Assembly: GCA_037833965.1 (NCBI GenBank)
Contig: AP031353.1
Span: 19,284,501 to 19,348,500, forward strand
Direction of reading: 5' to 3'
DNA: 64,000 nucleotides
Source of the DNA: Marchantia polymorpha subsp. ruderalis
Lineage: Eukaryota > Streptophyta > Marchantiopsida > Marchantiales > Marchantiaceae
The position numbers and the translations under genes are program-made. Positions 55,001 to 64,000 of the stretch are shown here, in pieces (the stretch's first letter is position 1; the number at the start of each line of letters is the position of its first letter). Below the pieces are notes generated by a model, which was not told the origin of the DNA, searched no databases, and saw only the letters and a list, made by a program, of their open reading frames with translations.

Positions 55001-56782
55001 TTATACGGTATTCCGAGAGGGAGTGTCATTGACACGACCAGAGGGACCTCCCCATAGTAACCGGCGGTTCCAGCACCTGTGATTTTTATGGGCTACCACC
55101 GTCACTAATGCAGTACGCTTCTCAAACGGGGCGGGGACATGAGAGTACATTTGGTTCTTATCTACATTGGCAGGCACGGAGTACATGACATGACCTAAGA
55201 CAGGGGTCATATATGGCAAATAAGACATTCTGAGCCCTGAATCTAGGACTGATTCGTAGGAGAGTTGGAAATAAAACGGGTCCTGGTACCACAACGTCAA
55301 AAGCGCCAGCACCTCCATGACATTCGCCTCCAGGAGCCTCTCTGCATCCTCCGTTGTAGGTGGCCTCCCACTGATAAGATGTTTCCAGCAACCAAGCTGA
55401 GATGGGTGCCTTTTGAGCCTGGCACACAGCCCTGGACAATGATGAAGGCGACATTTCGACGATGCTTTGAGAAAGGAACCATCTCTCTGCTTTCGAATTG
55501 GCTTCAAGTGCTTTGCTAACTTCTGTAACAACCTGAACCGAGGATGGGCAGCGGCATCACCTTCTTTGAATTTGCCATCGTCGTCCCTTGAACAATGGTA
55601 GATCTCTGCCCCCGATATATCTTCAAGCTCGTTCATTGTGAATTCTTTATTCGCAGCAGCCATAAACACCAACTTATCTTCAACACAGCCGTAATCATAC
55701 AACAAGAGTCTACTGTCAGTGTGTCTGTAGATGAGGATGCTATGAGTGTAGTGTTCGACAACACCGCGACTCTTGATATGGCTGATATAGTTCTTGACAA
55801 GGTTGCCGTCCACTCTAGCTGTCGTGACTACCACATTTTGAATGCTCCTTTGCTCGTTCCATGCCTCACTCAACGACTGCACAAGTTTGCGTGTCAGTCT
55901 GTCGATATACGGGATCTGCACAGTCATACCGCAACCAAGAGCTGACACGCCGAAGGTTAACTGCTGATTTCTGGAAAGTATCGACGATAACATGAGCGCC
56001 GGATCGACTCCACTTTGTCTCAATTGAACACAAAAGTTCTGAAGTGCTTGCATACCAGGTACCACGCCCTCGTCCGTATTGGATTGTGTCTTCTCTCTGA
56101 CAACTTTGAGAAGAGCGTCAGCCATCTCGTAATTCCTGATCAGTTCCCCCTCCATCGTTTGAAAAGATCCCGCAGAGTACTGGACCTCCGTCATGCCATC
56201 CACCAAGCTGTGGGATGCCAGGATCGGGGCGAATGACATGTTTCCAGTAGAAGGGTTTTTATCTAAGACGTTGGATCTAGCTTTTTCTCGCGCTTCTCCA
56301 CTGAATCCGCAGTCCATCTGAGCACCTTTGTACACAACCGGCTCAGAGCTGGGATCGCTAGTGGCGAAAGGTCTCAAAATTCTACGAACGCTGTCTTGAA
56401 GTTGAAACTGCTCATTGGTTCTTGCCTGGACTCTCCTGCCTCGTGAAATTAACTGAGCGACGAAACGAGCATCTTCGAGTAGATCTGGCGTAGATATCGC
56501 GGCGGCTATCAGATTCGTCCTTTCGGATACATCGAATTCAAAATCAAAATTGTTGTCAACGAGCATTGACCATGCGAGATCGATGCCCAAGGCATTCTCA
56601 CCCTGTTTTATCTTAAGAAAAAATGCCGTCAGAGTGCTAGCAAGTTGCTGTCTTTCCTCATCTGAGATGACAACTTCCTCGCTCGAGCTCGACGGGCCAG
56701 TTAGCAATCTGTGCTCCAGCGGCGAGGCAACGACATCGATAAGCTCTCCCCTTGTTGAATCCAACGAAAACTGATTTGCCAT
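55001..56782 (-). CDS. Duplicated gene of unknown function, intact copy (593 aa)
   Basis: A single long minus-strand frame from ATG 56782 (MANQFSLDSTRGELID) to 55001. The start is supported by the same ATG in copy 1. No known domain recognised, and no signal peptide or membrane segment is apparent. Visible features: an acidic Ser-rich N-terminus (SSSSEEVVISDEERQQ), a conserved-looking block FGVSALGCGMTVQIPYIDRL, a block HYTHSILIYRHTDSRLLLYD, and a His/Cys-rich basic stretch KCRLHHCPGLCARLKRHPSQ at about residues 440-460. The last 30 codons may be read in a shifted frame, since copies 1 and 2 differ by compensating one-base indels there (near 55065-55090 in copy 2). It is uninterrupted over 1.8 kb, while copy 1 is broken. 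It could be a retrogene, a virus-derived sequence or an orphan gene; none is shown. Confidence 0.6.
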   Translation of the reverse strand: MANQFSLDSTRGELIDVVASPLEHRLLTGPSSSSEEVVISDEERQQLASTLTAFFLKIKQGENALGIDLAWSMLVDNNFDFEFDVSERTNLIAAAISTPDLLEDARFVAQLISRGRRVQARTNEQFQLQDSVRRILRPFATSDPSSEPVVYKGAQMDCGFSGEAREKARSNVLDKNPSTGNMSFAPILASHSLVDGMTEVQYSAGSFQTMEGELIRNYEMADALLKVVREKTQSNTDEGVVPGMQALQNFCVQLRQSGVDPALMLSSILSRNQQLTFGVSALGCGMTVQIPYIDRLTRKLVQSLSEAWNEQRSIQNVVVTTARVDGNLVKNYISHIKSRGVVEHYTHSILIYRHTDSRLLLYDYGCVEDKLVFMAAANKEFTMNELEDISGAEIYHCSRDDDGKFKEGDAAAHPRFRLLQKLAKHLKPIRKQRDGSFLKASSKCRLHHCPGLCARLKRHPSQLGCWKHLISGRPPTTEDAERLLEANVMEVLALLTLWYQDPFYFQLSYESVLDSGLRMSYLPYMTPVLGHVMYSVPANVDKNQMYSHVPAPFEKRTALVTVVAHKNHRCWNRRLLWGGPSGRVNDTPSRNTV

Positions 56783-56869
56783 TGCAACGAATTGATCCTT
56801 CTGCCTGCTGCGACCTCCTGACTTTGATCAGTTCGATTTTACTGCGTCTTTTTTATTGTGTTCCGGTCT

Positions 56870-57061
56870 TTATTCAAATCGACTGAAGAAAATGAACTCT
56901 GTGTGTCGCGAACCAGTTCTTAAGAAGCGCACATTCATGAGAGTGGAACAGAATGTCCGCAGTTACAGTTCACGTGCGTTGATGCAGACCTTGATAATTT
57001 CATCGCCCTTGCGTGCTTGTTTCTTGACAGACGCGATGACCAGGTCAGAGGTTCCTGTCAC
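56870..57061 (-). pseudogene. Small upstream reading frame, copy 2, broken
   Basis: Counterpart of the 61-codon frame at 4482-4667. The ATG is GTG here, and TAA replaces GAA after INAREL. The rest of the peptide text (LRTFCSTLMNVRF) is kept. If the copy 1 frame is a real short gene or exon, this copy is dead, the opposite of the situation for the 593-aa gene. Confidence 0.35.
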
Positions 57062-57570
57062 GTTGACTTTTCGGTCACCTTCGCTGACCGTTGCAGTTCT
57101 TTAGCTCTGAGCGTTGGTGAACCGTCTATCTAGTATTTTTTTCTTACAAAATGCAAGGCCTATCACTAAGACTCAGAAACCAAGGAAGCACTCGATTGCT
57201 TGCTTGACGAACTATTCTGGACATGCGCATTCGACTTTTCCGGAAAAGACACAATCTTAATCTGGGAATCATCCAACACAAGAGTACGTTATATCAGCAG
57301 GATGCTAGCTTGATTGGAATCTGGCAAGATTTAACTTGCCGGCTGAAGTTCCTGTGTTTGTGCCTGCACGCGCCTGTCACTTGGAGATGAACATGTGAAT
57401 GATCCATGTAATCTACACAAATCTCGGAAACAGAGGCAATGTACTAATGCTGCAAGAAATCAGATTTCAAGGTTGGAGGGAGTGCAGTGCACTTTGCCGA
57501 TGGCAATGATGTACAGTGACAGAAAAACCAAAAAGGGGAGACGTTTCCAACATCTTCAACAGGTGAGCTT

Positions 57571-57602
57571 CAAAGCACATAACTCCTTAGTTATGTGCTT
57601 TG
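57571..57602. repeat. Perfect 14-bp inverted repeat private to copy 2
   Basis: CAAAGCACATAACT - CCTT - AGTTATGTGCTTTG. Copy 1 has only the right arm (near 52812-52834, AAGGAGTTATGTGCTTTG). The left arm is new in copy 2, as if templated from the right arm. Confidence 0.75.
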
Positions 57603-58057
57603 TTGTTTGTTACTAATCATCTTCATTGAGGAAGGTATGATATCAATCTGATGCACGTGGGAAAGTCGTTGAAATAAATCAATATTCGTGAGATGGAACC
57701 TGGTTATAAGATTCACCTGGAAAAGGGTTTGTGGCGTTCTAGAACTCAAGACAAGCGACCGTGGCTTCTCATACATTTCGTTTTGTGCATCGAACAGCGA
57801 TCGTTGGAGAGAAGCAACCGGTGTCAAAAAAGTCAAAGATCCAAGATATAGGGAGAAGATGAGATGGGTGGTGCAAAACACAAAATCTTAGTCCCCACAA
57901 TGACAAACTAACGTCAATATACAGGTCGATTTCTTTGTCGTATGTGTCATGTCTGATGAGCAATTATGCTATGTCAGCATTGTGACTTTGGACCAACGTA
58001 TCTCGCCCCTGGACGGTGGTAGTTCTACCATGGATAGACTTTGTGAACATCTTCTTC

Positions 58058-58085
58058 TTAATCGTACATTCAAATGTACGATTAA
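58058..58085. repeat. Perfect 13-bp inverted repeat private to copy 2
   Basis: TTAATCGTACATT - CA - AATGTACGATTAA. Copy 1 has only the left arm (near 53486-53498, followed by TGCGTCTAGG). The right arm is again an added reverse complement. Confidence 0.75.
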
Positions 58086-59331
58086 AAAAAAGTCTAGGTA
58101 GTCATATGAGATATATGCACCCCAAATCACACACCGATCTTCTTTCTTGATGGAGTGAAGAGATAAAGTAAATGATTGCTTGATTGGCCACTTAGGTCTA
58201 TGGACTTGCCATTTGTTTTTTATCTTGGTTACCCCTGATCAATTCTCACAAAACGCAACATTGAATCTTGAAGTGATGGAAATCTCCAGCATGATTATTT
58301 TGGAATTTATAGGAACAGTGAAGAATCAACTTTGTTGATGCATTACACAAATAATTCATTCTCAATGTTTTCAATATATCACTTTTAATGATTCTTGTTT
58401 ATAGGAATTTTAATATCACATTTTAGATTATGTCCATCATTTTTAAATGGATTTTATCTATAGGCACGTTCTTCAACAATTCACACTCAGAAGATATTAT
58501 CCATATCTCCGAAAAAAAACACAATTTTGACTTCTGCTCTACCTCTGTATTCATTTTTAGTAGATCACATTTGAATGTAGGGACCCTAAACCCTGACTAA
58601 ACTCAGTAACCACGACTAAGTACTCTCAAATCACATTTAAACCCAACAGTAAACAAATTTTTTAAGTGATTAGAATTAATGACTGAATTTTGATATGTTA
58701 AATCAATAGTCTCTATATAAATAGAGAGATGAACAGAGTGCGGAGAACAACAACACATCGTATTATTCCCTTAGAGCAAGATACCTCATCATGAAGAGTA
58801 GAATAACTCATCGTCGCCTAGAAGGCAAGAGAAGGCGAACGTCAACTTCAATCTCAACTTTCCTTCAGAGTTTTGGATTAGTATCACGATGCACATACTG
58901 AACATGTACCACTGCATGATATTAAGATGGCATTTTGCCCATATCTCTTCACATCTCCGCATTTAGTCTATTCTATGAGATTTGAAGCATGCTGTATTTT
59001 TAGTGGTCAAGCCTGTGATACAGGCCAACCATACATCAGTACCAAATAGCAGCAGCACTATTGAGTTAAACCTCCCAATAGTGACATCTATTGTTTCTAC
59101 GGGTTTACTACACATTGGAACGTGTCCCTCGGAGTAGAAATGTCCCAATAGTAATGTACATTGGTGTTCAGATTGTAAGCCACTATTGAAAGGTGTCACT
59201 TACACATAGAAGTGCACAGACTTCTTATAGTATATTACATCCGTTTCTAGTACATTCTACAAATATGTTGTTTGGTTTAAACCTCATTTACAATTTTGTA
59301 TTGTTCACAATGATTACTGTAAGCATTATAA

Positions 59332-59527
59332 GGGAAGGGCTAGTTATCTCTCAATTAGGGCTAATTAATTCTCACGCTACTATTGGCTTTTCTCTGATTG
59401 ATCGAAGGTTTATTTTAGAAGTTGATGCTAAACACACCTTATAGCATTGTATTGACCAATCAGATGAGAAATTATTGTAGAGTGAGGGCTAATTAGCCTT
59501 AAATGGAGTATAACTAGCAGCTCCCCG
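59332..59527. mobile_element. MITE-like insertion in copy 2
   Basis: A 196-bp non-coding insertion between two TTATAA sequences (59326-59331, 59528-59533). Ends GGGAAGGGCTAGTTAT and ATAACTAGCAGCTCCCC form imperfect terminal inverted repeats. A subterminal pair AGGGCTAATTA / GGGCTAATTAGCC lies inside. Copy 1 at about 54770-54790 has a single TTATA at the same point, an empty site. The duplication could be TTATAA or a TTA/TAA core; the superfamily is uncertain (PIF/Harbinger-like if the core is TWA). Confidence 0.7.
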
Positions 59528-59600
59528 TTATAATTGAGTTTGAATTCTAATTAATACACAAAAATCTGAATGAAACCAATGACCATAATATATGTAACGA

Positions 59601-61080
59601 AGTATTTTATCGAAACCGAGAATAGTGAATTCTTGATATAGAAATTTAAATAAATGAATGTCAAATTCTTCTTTCTCACCGTTATATATTGCGATCATGA
59701 TAGATTACATTTGAAACTGTCAGTATTGGATAGCGTCATGTTGTTATAGGACTCCTGAACACAAACAATCGAATCGATTCGGGCAGAACTCGAATCCGGC
59801 GGCGGATCCATGATCATGAGGGGTTTAGGATCGCGAGGGTGAATTGGGAAATTGGAATTGCATTTCGAGAAGGCAGGACCAGCAGGATAAGTAGTGCAGC
59901 GCGGCCCAGCTAGAAGCAGAAGCGAGCCAGCAAGAGAGCGGGTGCCTGCAAGCGGGACGAGGAGTGTCAGACACGAAAGGAGGATTATGCAGAGAAGGAT
60001 GGACCAGTTGGGCTTCCAGCTGAGCTCTTATCTATCGTTGCTTTATTGATTTTAGGGTCGGTTACAGCCCTCTACCCGAACTCGGGTTCCGATAAACCCG
60101 ATGGGAGCGTAATGTCGATAAAGCAAATAGTGACATATTGTTCTTATTGAGTAAATTTACAAACTACAAACTTATGGTTATGATTATAACCTACGTTACA
60201 TGTTCCTATCCTTGGAATATGATTGCGGAACTTATTATATTGCATTTTGTCTTGTTTTCTGTGTACCTTAGTGACAAACATCCTTCGATCTTGACATAGA
60301 TCGATATGATCTATGTCAAGGGGGATATGCAGGAGAAATCTAGAAAAGTGGACACTGTTAGTTCTCTAAAACTTTCCCATTCTCAAATAGTAAACCTCTT
60401 AATTTCTTGGTGCTTGATTAATGTAAACCTTACGGATCCACTATTCTAATACCGTTGATCATTATTAATAATCCTAACGCTCCAAGGCATTAGGGTTCTA
60501 CTTAAACAGTTCAAACCGTAGACAAAGTTTTTGATCAAAGCTGCAAATTCTTGGTGACCACGACAGTTGTAGGTCAAAGGCAGGAGCTTTAAACCGAGCG
60601 TTAAACCTCCCAATAGTGGGAAATCTTATGATTGACATACTCTCATAAGTGATGTAAATTACCAGAACCATTAGTTTGTAACTTTTTTATCTGCTCAATA
60701 AGAACAGTACGTCGGTATAGCTGATAGTGACATGATATTATCGAGAGTTGCAAGTAAATTTCGGAGATAAATTCATATCATAATCATAATACATAGCTGT
60801 GAGAAAGAAAAATTTGGCATATTTTTATTTAAAAGTTTATGTCAACAATGCACTCTTTCTGGGCTTCAGTAATATACTTCACTACAAATATTATCATGAA
60901 TTGTTTCACTCAGAGTTTTCTGTATCAATCCGAATCACCCGCAACTATAGTGCCTATGTTAATCTTCGTGAACAATACAAAATTGCAAATGAAGTCGATC
61001 TTGAAACCAAACAACAAATTCAGAAAATTTCTTAGTAAGTATGTAATGTACGAGAATAAATCTATGCACTTTATTTTTTC
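59601..61080. other. Host DNA without recognisable gene
   Basis: AT-rich, apart from a GC-richer patch near 59770-60020. Reading frames are below 90 codons and show no domain. A CCTCCCAATAGTGGG motif at about 60606 belongs to the repeat family at 61088. Confidence 0.5.
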
Positions 61081-61087
61081 AATAGTT

Positions 61088-61292
61088 ACCTCCCAATAGT
61101 GACATCCTAACACCAATATATGTTACTATTGGGAGGTTATACACCTCCCAATAATGACATCCACCCCAACACCAATGTATGTTACTATTGGGAATTAATA
61201 ATTAAGGTTTGGCTTTTTCGTCTTGTGAGTGACACCTCCAAATAATGGCATAAAACCCTGGCACCAATGTATGTCACTATTGGGACGTTTAA
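61088..61292. repeat. Three consecutive short fold-back repeats
   Basis: ACCTCCCAATAGTGACAT (61088-61105) faces ATGTTACTATTGGGAGGT (61120-61137), an 18-bp near-perfect inverted pair around a 14-base centre with CACCAAT. A second unit spans 61143-61195 and a third, weaker one about 61232-61292. Single arms recur near 54495, 54583, 59071, 59135, 60606 and 61912. They look like the termini or remnants of a small DNA transposon family. No transposase is seen. Confidence 0.7.
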
Positions 61293-63690
61293 CTCTTTAC
61301 AAAAATTGGTTCTACGAACCCTTTCCTGCAACATTCCAAGAGGCTGCAGCTTGATTCCACTCAGCTGCCAATTTCTCATAGACAAGTTTTAGCCTTTTGT
61401 AGCCAACCCTAAGGTTGTCTATATTGTAAATGTCTTCATAGAAGACGCGACGGAGCGCGGGAGTCATCACCGATCTAGAATCACCTTTATTGGCTTTGGT
61501 TTTAGTAGTTGTTTTCGCTAATTCTGCTACACTAAAAAAGAAAACATAGTTACTAGGTTTTTGGATTCCCCTGATTGGAGCAGAGGGCCTTTAGCTAAGA
61601 AAGGGAAAGTCCAAAAGCTTGTCTAAGCTTTAGCTCTTTTCCTGGTGGAAGAGAAGGTAATGCTTGGACCGTCTTCGTTCCCTTTGGAAATATTGTAAAG
61701 AAGAGCAGTTCAAGGCAGAAAGGCATGTTCTGCTAATGTCATACTCGGAATATTACATGAACAGAGATTGACTTGACCATACCCCAAACCAGGAGACTTT
61801 GACAAAGCGGGTATTCTTGGAGACCACGTGGATCTACTACGCCCTCGTGTACAAATTGGCAACGACGACCACATACATAAATGTCCTGATCTTTTAATGT
61901 AGTCGTGTTAAACCTCCCAAATTGCCACAAATCCATCAAATCTGGTCCTTTTAGTATTCTTCACGTGGCGGAAGGTCCGCACCTCTGGATATATTAAATA
62001 CTGGATGTCTTTGTTCCTTCTTCTGTACATCTCCAATCGAGTGATTTTATTAAGTCATGATAATACTCGAATGAGTTTAAAGACTTACATACTTGACCTT
62101 CTGTTTGCTGATTTTCCTGGTCTATTGCAACCCTGTTTACCGAGAGCGACGCGATGCGCGATGCACGCCTCGACCTTGACCACCGTAGTCTACTACAGGG
62201 CATCAACAAAGCTGTTGATCCAAGGAACTACTTTAATGACCTGGGCCAAGTTACCACTCCAGCACAAGGCACTCTACGGATTTGGTAGACATGAGGTGCT
62301 CTGACTGCATTCTCAAATACTATAAGATCCGTTGCCGTCGATGACAACAGCGATCAAATTTTTCTTCTTCCAATAGCTTGATTTCTATCCCCAATTTTCT
62401 TTCCCATTGAGCAAAACGTGACGCGCTTATGGTAGTCAGCATCGGTCGGTGGGCTCAGCAGCAGCAGAGTTTGTCCTCGGCCAAAACGTGGCGTTCCTAC
62501 GGACAACAGACTCCTGGACTCTTAGTGTGGTCGCTGTCGGAGAACAATTCGCCTCGTGGTGATGGGCTCCTCCCAATGATGTGTTAAGAAAGACTTACGA
62601 CCACGTCTAACTACCGACGCGTACATTTGTCTCTGCAAACTTGGAATACCGCTGAGGCTAGGTTTTCAAAGTTGGGATACTGCTAATTGTTTGAATCTGA
62701 ATATGAGCTTAGAAATCCAGAATTGAAGTAAAATCAATCTATTTCTGTTGATGAAGCGAGGCATGTAGTATATGTGTACGCAAAATCCACAATCAAAAAT
62801 ACATTGTCAGGAGTTGTCTTGACAGACTGCTTGGTGTGCAATGCTGGCCATCTTGTTCAGCCAATAATATATGTCCCACAAAAAAGCTTTCCCAAAACTA
62901 TGGCATAATGACAACTTGTTTGAGTTGACTCTTACTTTTGACCGAACATCACCTTTGTCTGTGATCTATCCAAAAGGTGGACATCACCATGTAATAAGCA
63001 ATAACAAAGAACATGCATGCACGTTGCATAGTAATTTGGGTGTTGACGGTGAGCTAACTTCCTGCTGTTGCATATTGACTGCGTGACTGCCCATCGGATA
63101 TTTTCCATCATTTGGGGTCATTTAGGGTCATCATACTGATTTATTCTTCAGTGTCTGTTTACGTGTTCCTAGATTTAATTTAACAGTTAACCCTCTGTAA
63201 TTCAGCATACAGGTCTGTCTTAGAGCGAACATACATGGAATAGTCACTTTCAGTTTCTCTGACAGGTAGAAGTAGAGGAAAATGGGATTAGTCCTAATCT
63301 AAAATGCTGCATTTAGTTAACGGTAATCAAAAGTCCAAGACAGCACCGTTCGACCGTAAGAAAGGCATTTAAGGTTGATGAAAGCTTGAAAGAAACAACT
63401 TCTGCTACTGCTAGTCAGTGAAGGCTTGTGATGATTGATCTGGCTTCAATTGGCTTGGTCCGCGTTGTGCAGGAAACTGGGTCATGCTCTTCACGTTATA
63501 CCGACAGATCCTCTTCTTCCAATTGGGTGATGTACAGATATGGATTACAGCGAGAGAGTCCAGACATTTCATCGCCTTTGTATCGAGCTCGTGGCATGGC
63601 TGCGCATACATACACGCTCAATGATTCCTAAAAAGCGACTGGTGGTTGGGAGTTAGAAGGAGGAGAGATTTAACAGGCTTGTCGTCATCC
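61293..63690. other. Host DNA without firm gene; one coding-like stretch
   Basis: No gene can be supported. The stretch 62115-62288 (plus) is open for about 58 codons and reads plausibly protein-like (ESDAMRDARLDLDHRSLL, GINKAVDPRNYFNDLG). It could be an exon, but no start or splice junction could be fixed. Confidence 0.35.
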
Positions 63691-63700
63691 GAGGGAGCGA

Positions 63701-63708
63701 TATATAAG
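63701..63708 (+). promoter_or_regulatory. Possible TATA box near the right edge
   Basis: TATATAAG in a GC-richer context (GAGGGAGCGA before it). If real, transcription would begin near 63733 and run out of the window. No coding start is seen before the edge. Confidence 0.25.
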
Positions 63709-64000
63709 GGCGAGCGATGCATTCTGTCCCTAGACGTCTCTTCCAAATAGTGGGCGAACAACAATACGCCAGTAGCGCCAGGGATCACTTCGAGAACAGA
63801 GTATAAAGCAGTTGCAAGGCCACGAAGTAACAACAGATAAGACATTTTGATCGGATGCTTGCAAGTCGAAACGAACACTCAATTTGAAGAGCAGGTATCA
63901 TTGATTTGGACTGATTCGTCTTTATTATACAGAATATATCGTCTGAAATCCATCCGATAGACAGAGAATCTCAAAGTCTGTTTGTGGAGACACTCGCGAA

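Larger units (their letters stand above)
54846..59600. repeat. Tandem host duplication, copy 2 (uninterrupted)
   Basis: Contiguous copy of the duplicated unit, ending near 59600 where similarity to 54780-54845 fades (shared GAGTTTGAATTC.AATTAA at 54783 and 59536). It preserves the sequences at which LTR A (near 57075) and LTR B (57184-57188, AGCAC once) inserted into copy 1, and so acts as an internal empty-site control. Confidence 0.88.

Overview
The window reads as land-plant or other streptophyte chromosomal DNA. Evidence: a Ty3/gypsy retrotransposon with a primer-binding site matching plant tRNA-Asp, and decay mutations that fit plant CHG cytosine methylation. The species cannot be told from the sequence. 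About 16 kb is AT-rich host DNA (1-4688, 7675-7788, 52438-64000). About 47.6 kb is GC-richer retrotransposon sequence in a nest up to four levels deep.

Host layer. A unit of about 4.7 kb is tandemly duplicated. Copy 1 runs 2435-4688, 7675-7788 and 52443-54845; copy 2 is continuous at about 54846-59600. Each copy carries a minus-strand gene of unknown function. It is intact in copy 2 (593 aa) and broken in copy 1. Copy 1 received two retrotransposon insertions 114 host bases apart; copy 2 still shows both empty sites. Copy 2 has its own private MITE-like insertion, for which copy 1 shows the empty site.

Retrotransposon layer. Every boundary is TG...CA with a perfect 5-bp target-site duplication. 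LTR A (minus, 4689-7674) and LTR B (minus, 7789-8917 plus 48647-52437) sit in host DNA. A complete Ty3/gypsy element (plus, 8918-48641) sits inside LTR B. LTR C lies in its 5' LTR. LTR D (which itself holds LTR E), LTR F and LTR G lie in pol. With the insertions removed, the complete element is about 15.5 kb: two 4880-bp LTRs around only 5787 bp of internal sequence. Its gag-pro-RT-RNaseH-integrase frame is continuous (1889 codons) apart from one UAG followed by CAA CUA, the tobamovirus-type readthrough context. The integrase has Lys where the catalytic Glu is expected.

The most unusual system is the LTR itself. It is about 4.9-5.4 kb and carries, in U3, upstream of its own TATA box and in the gag-pol sense, a long gene for an 850-1050 aa protein. 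That protein has a conserved N-terminal domain, a long disordered Pro/Ser/Arg middle, an acidic patch, and a conserved coiled-coil C-terminus with a basic tail. Two sequence families exist: family I (complete element and LTR B) and family II (C, D, E, G and the deleted A). LTR F has a family II end but no such gene. Three copies are intact (28838-31975, 38089-41244, 45121-47676). Because the gene lies inside the LTR, a solo LTR is still a complete gene, and seven of the eight insertions here are solo LTRs. The gene middles and the non-coding U3 are built from short palindromic DNA modules that vary in number between copies.
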